Assembly (NCBI GenBank): GCA_002361175.1
Contig: DESG01000118.1
Location: forward strand, 1-9,991
From: Lachnoclostridium sp. UBA3320
Lineage (GTDB): Bacteria > Bacillota > Clostridia > Lachnospirales > Lachnospiraceae
Reading direction: 5' to 3'
Length of the DNA: 9,991 nucleotides
The notes under the pieces: generated by a model
The model's input: only the letters and a program-made list of their open reading frames with translations
Database searches by the model: none
What the model was told of the DNA's origin: nothing
Part shown: piece by piece, positions 1 through 7,500 of the stretch
How the letters are laid out: each line of letters opens with the position of its first letter
Position numbering within the stretch: position 1 is the stretch's first letter
Made by a program: the position numbers and the translations under genes

Positions 1-314
1 GCAAAAGAAAAAAGCCCGATATAGTGGGCAATAAGAAAGACACATTTAATCCATCAGATAACCTATTTGCGCAAAAGAAAAAAGCCCGATATAGTGGGAA
101 ATAAGTTGCGCTCTGCCGAACTCCCCGAGCGAGGCAGAGCGTGCGCAAAAGAAAAAAGCCCGATATAGTGGGCAATAAGTCCAATCAACTCCGGTTAAAT
201 CCTCGGTAGTCATGGCAAAAGAAAAAAGCCCGATATAGTGGGCAATAACTCTACCATTTCCTTTGAAGTACTGTGGAATAGCAAAAGAAAAAAGCCCAAT
301 ATATTAGGCAATAA
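1..314. CRISPR. CRISPR array, leader-distal end (5 repeats, 4 complete spacers)
   Basis: Five copies of a 34-bp repeat start at 1, 71, 145, 215 and 281. The repeat begins GCAAAAGAAAAAAGCCCG and ends TAGTGGGCAATAA. The first three copies are followed by G and the last two by C, so the true repeat may be 35-36 bp. Copies 1, 3 and 4 are identical over 34 bp; copy 2 has C to A at 99; copy 5 has three changes. Spacers are 35-70 (36 bp), 105-144 (40 bp), 179-214 (36 bp) and 249-280 (32 bp), all unrelated to one another. A short hairpin (GCCC, 8-nt loop, GGGC) sits in the right half of the repeat. The array continues past the left edge. The degenerate last copy suggests that the leader lies to the left. 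Adjacent cas1 and cas2 support a real CRISPR locus. The subtype is not determined: the repeat is not one I recognise and no effector gene is visible. Confidence 0.97.
281..314. repeat. Degenerate terminal CRISPR repeat
   Basis: This last repeat differs from the consensus at three positions: G to A at 298, G to T at 304 and G to A at 306. All three fall inside the hairpin part of the repeat, while the A-rich left half is unchanged. Degenerate repeats are typical of the trailer end of arrays, because new repeats are copied at the leader end. Confidence 0.9.
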
Positions 315-421
315 CCTTTTAACTAGTTTTCATCAGTATCCTAACCCCTATAAGAAGAAAGTTTCACATAATGAGTAATAAATCAGTAAACAAGTACACT
401 ATGGTTTTTATAAAAGAGAAC

Positions 422-448
422 TTGAAATTATAAATAGAACGTTATAAT
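422..448 (+). promoter_or_regulatory. Putative promoter for cas1-cas2
   Basis: TTGAAA (422-427) and a perfect TATAAT (443-448) are separated by 15 bp, which is short of the optimal 17. It lies 22 bp before the cas1 start. It is the best sigma-A-like match between the array and cas1, so the adaptation genes are probably transcribed on their own rather than only from the array. The 315-421 stretch just upstream is AT-rich, with no other repeat copy and no gene that I can see. Confidence 0.55.
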
Positions 449-469
449 AATGTAAATGAGTGAGGTATA

Positions 470-1474
470 ATGAGTGTTTTGTATATAACAGAGAATGGCA
501 TTAAGATTGGTATCAATGGAGGAGTTGTCCAAGTTACGAAAGACAACGAAATATTACAGACAGTGCCTAAAGAAACTATTGATTCTATATTTATATTTGG
601 CAACGCACAAATGACAACACAATGTACTAAATTTTGCCTTGAAAGGAAAGTACATGTAAGCTATCATTCCATGAGTGGTAAGTATTTTGGATGCTTACAT
701 TCTGTAGGCAATGTAAATGTAAAACGTCTGAAAACTCAAGTTTTTTTATCAGAGGATACAGACTTTCCTTTAGAGATTTCAAAGAAAATAATAGAAGCAA
801 AGATAAACAACCAGCTTGTGGTTGGGAAGCGTTATCTCCGCAATTCATCAGCTATTATGGAAGAGCAGATATTCCAAATTTCTAATTCACGCAAAAAGGC
901 AAAGGGAGCAAAGAGTATTGAGCAACTTATGGGATATGAAGGAATAGCATCCAGAAATTATTTTGAAATACTTTCAGAGGTTATTGATAAAGACTTTAAA
1001 TTTTCTGGAAGAAACAGAAGACCACCATCTGACCCATTTAATGCTATGTTAAGCTTTGGCTATACTATGATAATGAATGAAATATACGGCATTTTGGAAA
1101 GCAGGGGATTAAATCCATTTGTTGGATTTTTACATCAAGACAAGGAAAAGCATCCTACGCTTGCAAGTGATATTATGGAAGAATGGAGACCAGTTATTGT
1201 CGATTCTGTTGTGATGAGCCTTATTCAAGGTCATGAAATTTCAATAAATGATTTCTACTATAATGAAGAAACAGGAGCTTGCTTGTTTAAAAAGGATGCA
1301 ATGAAGATTTTTCTTGAAAAGATGGAAAAAAAGATGCGTTGTGAGGTTAAATATTTGGATTACATTGTAGGGGAAACAGATTTCCGCCACGCAATATGGC
1401 ATCAAATAGGATTATTTATTAAAGCTTTGGAGAATAATTGTCCTGAAGAGTACATACCTTTTAAAATTAGATAG
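470..1474 (+). CDS. cas1: CRISPR-associated integrase Cas1
   Basis: Cas1 is the metal-dependent integrase that, with Cas2, inserts new spacers at the leader end of the array. The 334-residue protein has the family layout: a beta-rich N-terminal domain (about 1-90, opening with the typical MSxLYIxE) and a helical catalytic domain. The three metal-binding residues can be placed: Glu157 in LMGYEG, His222 in GFLHQDKEKHPTLASD, and Asp234 in LASDIMEEWRP. The start is supported by the conserved N-terminus and by a GAGG sequence at 462-465, though its spacing of 4 nt is short. cas2 follows after 12 bp. The gene is intact and not fused to Cas4 or reverse transcriptase, and no cas4 is next to it. Cas1 of this general form accompanies several system types (III, V, VI and some type I), so it does not name the subtype on its own. 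Confidence 0.97.
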   Translation: MSVLYITENGIKIGINGGVVQVTKDNEILQTVPKETIDSIFIFGNAQMTTQCTKFCLERKVHVSYHSMSGKYFGCLHSVGNVNVKRLKTQVFLSEDTDFPLEISKKIIEAKINNQLVVGKRYLRNSSAIMEEQIFQISNSRKKAKGAKSIEQLMGYEGIASRNYFEILSEVIDKDFKFSGRNRRPPSDPFNAMLSFGYTMIMNEIYGILESRGLNPFVGFLHQDKEKHPTLASDIMEEWRPVIVDSVVMSLIQGHEISINDFYYNEETGACLFKKDAMKIFLEKMEKKMRCEVKYLDYIVGETDFRHAIWHQIGLFIKALENNCPEEYIPFKIR

Positions 1475-1486
1475 GCAGGTTATAAG

Positions 1487-1813
1487 ATGACAGAAAAAGA
1501 TTTTATGGAAAGTTTATCTTTTGAGAAATTTCAAGATAGAAAACAACCATATACTTTACTGATATATGACATTACAGATGACAAGCGCAGGACAAAATTT
1601 GCAAAGTATATGGAATGTTATGGAGTTCGTGTTCAAAAATCAGCGTTTGAACTACGTCTTTCAAACTCAAAGTTACAACAAATGATGGATGGTATTCCAA
1701 ATTTTGTTTCTGATGTTGATAATGTCAGATTATATAAGATTCCTGAAAACAGTAAAGTATTAAACTGGGGAAATGCAGAAGTTAATTGCATAACAGAAGT
1801 AATTATTATCTGA
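1487..1813 (+). CDS. cas2: CRISPR-associated protein Cas2
   Basis: Cas2 is the small ferredoxin-fold partner that bridges two Cas1 dimers in the spacer-integration complex. The 108-residue product carries the family core YTLLIYDITDDKRRTKFAKY (22-41), with the conserved Asp28 at the end of strand one, then YGVRVQKSAFE (45-55). It differs from compact Cas2 proteins in having about 20 residues before the first strand. No later Met, Val or Leu start near residue 20 has a better ribosome site, so the extension looks real. The AGGCAGGT at 1473-1480, which overlaps the cas1 stop codon, is the likely ribosome binding site, with 6-nt spacing. The gene is co-transcribed with cas1 and followed by a hairpin terminator. 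Confidence 0.96.
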   Translation: MTEKDFMESLSFEKFQDRKQPYTLLIYDITDDKRRTKFAKYMECYGVRVQKSAFELRLSNSKLQQMMDGIPNFVSDVDNVRLYKIPENSKVLNWGNAEVNCITEVIII

Positions 1814-1823
1814 TATACTGATG

Positions 1824-1850
1824 AAAGCACTGGTATTGCTGGTGCTTTTT
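1824..1850 (+). terminator. Rho-independent terminator of cas1-cas2
   Basis: AAAGCAC (1824-1830) pairs perfectly with GTGCTTT (1842-1848) around an 11-nt loop, and the stem runs into a T run (1846-1850). It lies 11 bp after the cas2 stop, which closes the adaptation operon. Confidence 0.8.
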
Positions 1851-1879
1851 CTTGTTGTAAAATTAGGTTACTATGGCAT

Positions 1880-1909
1880 TTGCACGAAAGTGCTATAGTA
1901 TGATATAAT
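1880..1909 (+). promoter_or_regulatory. Promoter for the S41 peptidase operon (extended -10)
   Basis: TTGCAC (1880-1885), an 18-bp spacer and TATAAT (1904-1909) preceded by TG at 1901-1902 make a good extended -10 sigma-A promoter. It sits about 75 bp before the peptidase start. A dyad, TACTAT (1869-1874) with ATAGTA (1895-1900), surrounds the -35 region, and a nested hairpin GCAC-GAAA-GTGC (1882-1893) lies within it; either could be a regulator site. Confidence 0.65.
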
Positions 1910-1985
1910 ACCAAAGTGCATAAAATATATATAAGTCTGTTGGTGTGGCATAATTGCATCAATATTTGTAGGGAAAGAGGATATA

Positions 1986-3200
1986 ATGGAAAAAAAAGAG
2001 TTCAGATTATTTTTTACAGGCATATTGTCAGGTATAGCACTAATAATGTTGCTTATGTTGATACTGTTATTTACAGGCAGAGCGGATTTTAGCCTTCTTT
2101 TAACTGGAAATAGCAACAATTATGCAATGGAAAAGGAAATCAAAAAGAAAACAGATATTATCAAGAGGTATATAGACAGGTACTATCTTGATGAAATTGA
2201 TAGTGAGACTATGGCAGACTCTGTTTATAAAGGCATAGTCGGCGGGCTTGGTGATACGTATGCTGCATATTATACATCTGACGAATATAAAGAAATTACC
2301 GAAAAATCAAGTGGTACATATTGTGGGATAGGTGCATATGTATCTACAGACCAAGAAACAGGGAATATAGTTATAGTTAAGCCTATGGAAGATGGACCTG
2401 CTGAACAGGCAGGGTTAAAAGTGGGAGATATTATTTATTATGTCAATGATGAAAATGTCTCAGGACAGGACCTTACAACAGTTCTTTCTAAAGTTAAAGG
2501 AGAAGCTGGAACTACAGTAGATTTAAAAATCTGGCGAGAGAGTGAGAACGGTTATCTTAATATTCAAGTTACACGCAGTCTTATAGAAGAAGACACAGTT
2601 TCTTCAAAGATGCTTGCTGGCAATACTGGATATATAAAAGTAACAGGATTTGAAGAGGTAACAAGTAAGCAATTTGAAAATGCTGTTGATACGCTTGAAA
2701 AAAATGGAATGAAAGCATTAATAATAGACTTGCGTGATAATGGCGGCGGGCTTTTGACATCAACAGTTAAAATGCTTGACAGGCTGCTTCCCAAAGGACT
2801 TCTTGTGTATACAAAAGATAAGGAAGGCATTGCAGAAGAATATTATGCAGAAGATGATAAATGTGTTAAAGTGCCTATGGCAATTCTTGTCAATGAACAC
2901 TCTGCAAGCGCATCAGAAGTATTTTCTGGCGCATTGCAGGATGAAGGTGTGGCAAAGCTTGTAGGTACACAGACATTTGGAAAAGGCATAGTCCAAACAA
3001 TATTTAACCTTGAAGATGGTACAGCTTTAAAGATGACTACATCTAAATATTATACACCTAAAGGAAGAAATATCCATAAAACAGGGCTTGCTCCTGATAT
3101 AGAGGTTGAGCTTGATTCAAATACCCTTGCAAAAGATGGAGAAGAATTTGCTATAGATAACCAGATGCAAGCGGCATTGGATTATTTTGGCAGTAAGTAA
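1986..3200 (+). CDS. Membrane-anchored S41 C-terminal processing peptidase (PDZ domain)
   Basis: This is a CtpA/CtpB-type serine protease that cleaves proteins near their C-termini outside the cytoplasmic membrane. The 404-residue protein has a single N-terminal membrane segment (about 9-30), a helical N-terminal region (45-105), a PDZ substrate-binding domain (about 108-195) and the S41 catalytic domain (about 205-370). The Ser/Lys/Gln triad can be placed: Ser308 in NEHSASASE, Lys333 in FGKGIVQ and Gln337. The Ser-Lys spacing of 25 equals that of CtpB and the plant D1 protease. AGAGG at 1976-1980 lies 5 nt before the ATG. Length and domain order are normal for the family. The substrate is unknown; sporulation signalling (as for CtpB) or envelope protein turnover are options, but nothing nearby decides. 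It shares a transcript with the small membrane protein 22 bp downstream. Confidence 0.95.
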   Translation: MEKKEFRLFFTGILSGIALIMLLMLILLFTGRADFSLLLTGNSNNYAMEKEIKKKTDIIKRYIDRYYLDEIDSETMADSVYKGIVGGLGDTYAAYYTSDEYKEITEKSSGTYCGIGAYVSTDQETGNIVIVKPMEDGPAEQAGLKVGDIIYYVNDENVSGQDLTTVLSKVKGEAGTTVDLKIWRESENGYLNIQVTRSLIEEDTVSSKMLAGNTGYIKVTGFEEVTSKQFENAVDTLEKNGMKALIIDLRDNGGGLLTSTVKMLDRLLPKGLLVYTKDKEGIAEEYYAEDDKCVKVPMAILVNEHSASASEVFSGALQDEGVAKLVGTQTFGKGIVQTIFNLEDGTALKMTTSKYYTPKGRNIHKTGLAPDIEVELDSNTLAKDGEEFAIDNQMQAALDYFGSK

Positions 3201-3222
3201 TATATTAGAAAGGGGAATATAA

Positions 3223-3426
3223 ATGTATATTTTTCTTGGCATTATACTGGTTATAGTAGGTGTTGTCATGCTTATAAGTCCAAAAACCTTTTATCAAATT
3301 ACTGAAAATTGGAAAAATAATAGTGAAATTGAGCCATCAAAGTTATATATTATTAGTACAAGGTTTGGGGGATGTGCTTTTCTTATAGTTGGATTAGCAG
3401 GTATAATCATACTTATTGTTTGTTAA
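3223..3426 (+). CDS. Small two-helix membrane protein (DUF6199-like)
   Basis: The 67-residue protein has two hydrophobic segments (about 2-20 and 48-66) joined by a polar loop containing ITENWKNNSEIEPSKLYIIS and ending in TRFGG before the second helix. The pattern of a short N-terminal helix, a W-x-x-N/S loop, PSxLYIxxTR and a second helix resembles small uncharacterised membrane proteins of the DUF6199 kind that are common in Firmicutes; I make this link from memory and at moderate confidence. AGAAAGGGGAAT just before the ATG is a strong ribosome site. The gene lies 22 bp after the peptidase gene and before a strong terminator, so the two are probably co-transcribed. A role as partner or substrate of the peptidase is possible but not shown. 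The protein is predicted to sit in the cytoplasmic membrane. Confidence 0.85.
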   Translation: MYIFLGIILVIVGVVMLISPKTFYQITENWKNNSEIEPSKLYIISTRFGGCAFLIVGLAGIIILIVC

Positions 3427-3450
3427 TTATAGTTAAAATTCTATTTTTTG

Positions 3451-3493
3451 TAAAACCATTGTTATCTAACAAAAGTTTGTAACAATGGTTTTA
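3451..3493. terminator. Bidirectional terminator between the peptidase operon and araC-type gene
   Basis: A perfect 14-bp inverted repeat pairs 3451-3464 (TAAAACCATTGTTA) with 3480-3493 around a 15-nt loop. In the plus direction the stem ends in TTTT, and in the minus direction also in TTTT, so it can stop both converging transcripts. The minus-strand regulator's TAA stop (3491-3493) lies inside the right arm. Confidence 0.85.
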
Positions 3494-4348
3494 TTCGTTA
3501 TTATTTTGTTTTCTGTATTCAGAGGGTGAAAGCCCTGTGTATTTCTTAAAGAGTCTGCTGAAATAAAGTGGATTGTCGTAACCTGTTATAGAGGCTATTT
3601 CAGTTATATTATATTTGGTATTTTCAAGAAGGTTTTGGGCATTGGCGATGCGTATACTTAGTATATAGCTAAGTGGAGTGGTTTTATTGTATAGCTTAAA
3701 GTTTCTTATAAACCAGCTTGTGCTCATGTTTCTTGATGCAGCATACTCTTCAATATTTATATCTAAGTTATAGTGTTCATTAAAATAACTAACTGCAAGT
3801 TCAATTTCGTTTTGTGCAAAGCTATTCATAATTTTATTATCACTTGAGTGTCTGTCAACTTGTACGAAAAGCTGTAATAACAGCACAGCAAGCAATTCTT
3901 CATAGTGTGGTCTGCAAAGTTGTAGTTCTTGTATCATTGCTCTGTAAATTCTTTGGTATTCTTGGGAAGTTCCTGTATTAATTATATGCCCTGTAGTAGG
4001 GAAGTGATGTCTTTTAAGTATCTGTTTAACATTGCTTCCAGTAAAATGTACCCAGTACACTTCTGTTTGGTCTTTGGCAAAATATACATATCTTTGCATT
4101 TCCTTTGGACGGTAAAGCACCATGTTGCCAGCAGGAACTATTGTATCTTCTCCTTCTTTAAAATAAAAATGTACTTTTCCTGCGGCAATGTATAAAAGTT
4201 GATAGTCGATACGTCCTCTTGGTCGCCATGTTGGAAGCTTAGGGTGTTTTATAAGATGGTAAGTGCCGCAGCTGCCAACAATTAAAGGTTTACTTTTGTC
4301 CTTAAAGTCAACAAGTGAGTTGTTGAGATATCCAGAGTTTATATACAT
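3491..4348 (-). CDS. AraC-family transcriptional regulator of the lac locus
   Basis: The 285-residue protein has the usual two-part AraC layout. The N-terminal cupin-like sensor (about 20-110) includes RPRGRIDYQLLYIAAGKVHF and PAGNMVLYRPKEMQRY. The C-terminal DNA-binding domain (about 181-281) has two helix-turn-helix units, the second with the family signature NITEIASITGYDNPLYFSRL, followed by FKKYTGLSPSEYR. The start is supported by AGAAAGGA about 9 nt upstream on the minus strand. The gene diverges from lacZ with a 153-bp gap that holds both promoters and a perfect dyad. By position and family it probably activates lacZ and the symporter gene in response to a galactoside, and may control itself. 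The inducer is inferred only from context. Confidence 0.93.
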   Translation of the reverse strand: MYINSGYLNNSLVDFKDKSKPLIVGSCGTYHLIKHPKLPTWRPRGRIDYQLLYIAAGKVHFYFKEGEDTIVPAGNMVLYRPKEMQRYVYFAKDQTEVYWVHFTGSNVKQILKRHHFPTTGHIINTGTSQEYQRIYRAMIQELQLCRPHYEELLAVLLLQLFVQVDRHSSDNKIMNSFAQNEIELAVSYFNEHYNLDINIEEYAASRNMSTSWFIRNFKLYNKTTPLSYILSIRIANAQNLLENTKYNITEIASITGYDNPLYFSRLFKKYTGLSPSEYRKQNNNE

Positions 4349-4390
4349 GTCAGTTAATCCTTTCTTAATTGTATGATTATATATAATAAT

Positions 4391-4419
4391 ATTGTATCAT
4401 TTTGTGCATGTTTTGTCCA
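4391..4419 (-). promoter_or_regulatory. Putative promoter of the AraC-type regulator
   Basis: On the minus strand, TGGACA (4414-4419) and TACAAT (4391-4396) are separated by exactly 17 bp. The -35 hexamer is part of the left arm of the operator-like inverted repeat. A second possible -10, TATAAT on the minus strand (4376-4381), has only a weak -35 partner. Confidence 0.55.
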
Positions 4420-4438
4420 ATAGAATTTATGGACAAAA
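4411..4438. promoter_or_regulatory. Operator-like inverted repeat between divergent genes
   Basis: TTTTGTCCA (4411-4419) and TGGACAAAA (4430-4438) form a perfect 9-bp inverted repeat with a 10-bp centre. Each arm contains TGGACA, read outward, as the -35 hexamer of one of the two divergent promoters. It is the most obvious candidate binding site for the adjacent AraC-type regulator, or for a repressor. Confidence 0.6.
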
Positions 4439-4459
4439 AACATTGGTAAAGAGTATAAT
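4430..4459 (+). promoter_or_regulatory. Putative promoter of the lacZ-symporter operon
   Basis: TGGACA (4430-4435), an 18-bp spacer and a perfect TATAAT (4454-4459) lie 42 bp before the lacZ start. The -35 is the right arm of the inverted repeat, so a protein bound there would either block or replace -35 recognition. Confidence 0.65.
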
Positions 4460-4501
4460 TTAGCTACAAAACAAGGAAAAGTAAAATAAGGAGGAATTAA
4501 T

Positions 4502-7500
4502 ATGATTGTACAAAAACATTATGAGAACTTAAAAATAATGCATGAAAATACTATGCCGCCAAGGGCGTATTATGTCCCTGCATCAAAGAATATGGGAAAT
4601 TTTTTAGGAAATAGGGAAGAATCAGACCGTATACAGATGCTTAATGGAGAGTGGAAGTTTAAGTATTTTAGCAGCATTTATGATTTGCAGGATAAATTTT
4701 ATGAAAATGTTTATCTGGCAGATGATTTTGAACTAGTTACAGTGCCAGGAATGTGGCAGAGCTATGGTTATGACTATAACCAATACACTAATATAAGGTA
4801 TCCTATTCCAATTGACCCACCATATGTACCACAGGAAAATCCATGTGGAGCTTATATCTGTGATTTTAATTATCAAAAAAATGAAAATGCACCAAGGGCT
4901 TATCTAAATTTTGAAGGAGTGGATTCTTGTTTTTATGTTTGGATTAATGGAGAGTATGTGGGGTATAGTCAAGTATCACATGCAACGGCTGAATTTGATG
5001 TTACAGATATGCTTTGTGATGGTGGAAACAGGCTTGCGGTGCTTGTGCTTAAATGGTGTGATGGCACTTATCTTGAAGACCAAGACAAGTTTCGTATGAG
5101 TGGCATTTTCAGAGACGTATATCTTATAAAAAGACCAGAAAACTTTTTATATGACTATTTTACAACGGTATCTATAAGTAATGATAGTGCAGAGATTATA
5201 TTAAGGGCTTCATTTATAGGTGGCTTTTTTCCAACAGATATTTCTGTTTTTGACAGTGATGGCAATAAAGTGGCATCGGGCATATTTAAGCCATTGGAAG
5301 GTGACAGTGAGTACCAGTATGTGTGTAAAATGAAGATTAAAAACCCCATACTCTGGAATCCAGAAAATCCTTATCTGTATAATGTGGTAATTGATACAGG
5401 GGATGAAGTAATTACAGATAGGATTGGCATTAGGGAAATCTATGTGAGTGGCAATGTGGTATACGTAAATGGCAGTCCAGTTAAGTTTAAGGGAGTAAAC
5501 AGGCATGATTTTGACCCTGTTACTGGATTTGTAACAAGCCCTAGTCAGGTTATGAAAGATTTGCTTATGATTAAACAGCATAATTTTAATGCAATACGCA
5601 GTAGCCATTATCCAAATGTACCATATTTTTATCAGCTTTGTGATGAACTGGGATTTTTTGTTATAAATGAAGCTGACAATGAAAGTCATGGCACACAGAC
5701 GCAGTATCTTAAGGATTCTTCTTGGGAAAATGTTAAGGAACATTGGAATGAAAGGATTGCAGATAATCCAGATTTTATTCTCGCAACGCTTGACCGCATT
5801 AAACTATGTGTGCAGAGAGATAAAAATAGACCTTGTATTGTAATATGGTCTATGGGCAATGAATGTGCATACGGATGTACATTTGAAGCAGCACTTAAAT
5901 GGACTAAAGAATTTGATAAAACACGCCTTACACATTATGAAAGTGCGATATATAGAAATAGCAAAAAAGAATATGATTATTCTAATATTGACATAAATGG
6001 CAGAATGTATCCATCTTTTGAAGAAATACAGGAATATATTGAAAGTAACCCTGACAAACCGTTACTCCTTGTTGAATATTGTCACTCTATGGGCAATGGT
6101 CCAGGAGATTTAGAAGACTATTTTAATATAATAAATGCTAATGATATATTGTGTGGTGGCTTTGTGTGGGAATGGTGTGACCACGCAATATATAAAGGTA
6201 AGGCAGAAAATGGCAAAAATATTTATTATTATGGCGGAGACCATAAGGAAGATATCCATGATAGCAATTTCTGCACAGATGGTCTTGTGTATCCAGACCG
6301 CACACCACATACAGGGTTGCTTGAGTGTAAAAATGTTAACCGTCCAGCACGAGTTACTGGTTTTGATGTCAGCACAGGTGTCCTTTATGTACATAATTAT
6401 CTGGATTTTACTGATTTAGAAAGATATCTTTACATGAAATACACATTAAGCTGTGATGGCAAACTTTTGGAGAGTGGGCATGTACAATTTATAGAGCCAG
6501 TTTTAGCACATAAAGATGGTAAGACACATTTAGATATTAATGTTCCAGAAACAGGAAAATGCTATCTGAAAGTTAGTTATTATTCCAATTCAGATGATTT
6601 ATGCCTTGGATTTGATGAGCTTGGCATTAATAACAAAGACATAAGAAACCAGACAGCAGTAATGATGTTAGAAAAAGATTATGAGGAGGTAGACAAGCTT
6701 TCAGTTTATGAAAATGACAGATACCTTATAATCAGTAATAAATTTATCTACTATGTTTATAACAAGTTAAATGGGCTATTTAAGGAAATTATTTATAAAG
6801 GAAAGAAGATTATAGCAAAACCTTTTGAAATTAATATATGGAGAGCACCAACGGATAATGATACAAAGATTAATGATAAATGGCTTGCAGCACATTATGA
6901 TAAAAGCGTGACAAGGGCTTATACAACAAAGTATACGATAGATAAACAGGGCGTGACTATACACAGTGTAATGTCAGTAGCAGCAGATTCATTGCAAAAA
7001 ATACTTGATATTAAAACTAACTGGCGCATTAACAATGTAGGCGCAATTTCTGTTGAAATGTATGTTAAAAAAGATGTAGAGTTTCCTGTTTTGCCAAGGT
7101 TTGGTCTTCGACTTTTTCTTGATAACGGCATGAATGATGTTTCATACTACGGAATTGGTCCATATGAAAGCTATATTGACAAACAAAGGGCTGGCTGGCA
7201 TGGACTGTTTAATGCAAAAGTAACAGATTTGCATGAAGATTATATACGTCCACAAGAAAATGGAAGTCATACAGATTGTGATTATATATCTGTAGCTGGA
7301 GATGGCAAGAGAATTACTGCGGTATCAGAAATCCCATTTTCATTTAATGCGTCAAAGTATACACAAGAGGAACTGGCAGAAAAGAGACATAATTATGAAC
7401 TTAAAGAGTCAGGATTTACAGTGCTTTGTCTTGATTATAAACAAAATGGCATTGGCTCAAATAGCTGTGGTCCTGAACTTCTTGATAAATATAGATTTGA

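Noticed and set aside
315..421. Possible sixth, decayed CRISPR repeat or a leader between array and cas1 (CCCTATAAGAAGAAAG at about 346-361).
   Set aside because: It does not align with the repeat beyond short A-rich words, and the degenerate copy at 281-314 already looks like the trailer end. No strong minus-strand promoter is visible here.
1841..1857. GGTGCTTTTTCTTGTTG after cas2 looks like a partial anti-repeat (tracrRNA-like) to the A-rich half of the CRISPR repeat.
   Set aside because: Pairing needs two bulges and rests on A/T runs; the same bases serve as the tail of the cas2 terminator. Chance similarity of low-complexity sequence is more likely.
4349..4501. Catabolite-response (cre) site in the lac intergenic region.
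   Set aside because: I looked for the TGNAANCGNTNNCA pattern and found no acceptable match on either strand.
5210..5743. Open frame of 177 codons on the minus strand inside lacZ.
   Set aside because: It lies wholly within the well-supported lacZ gene, has no ribosome site or recognisable domain, and its composition is that of an antisense shadow.
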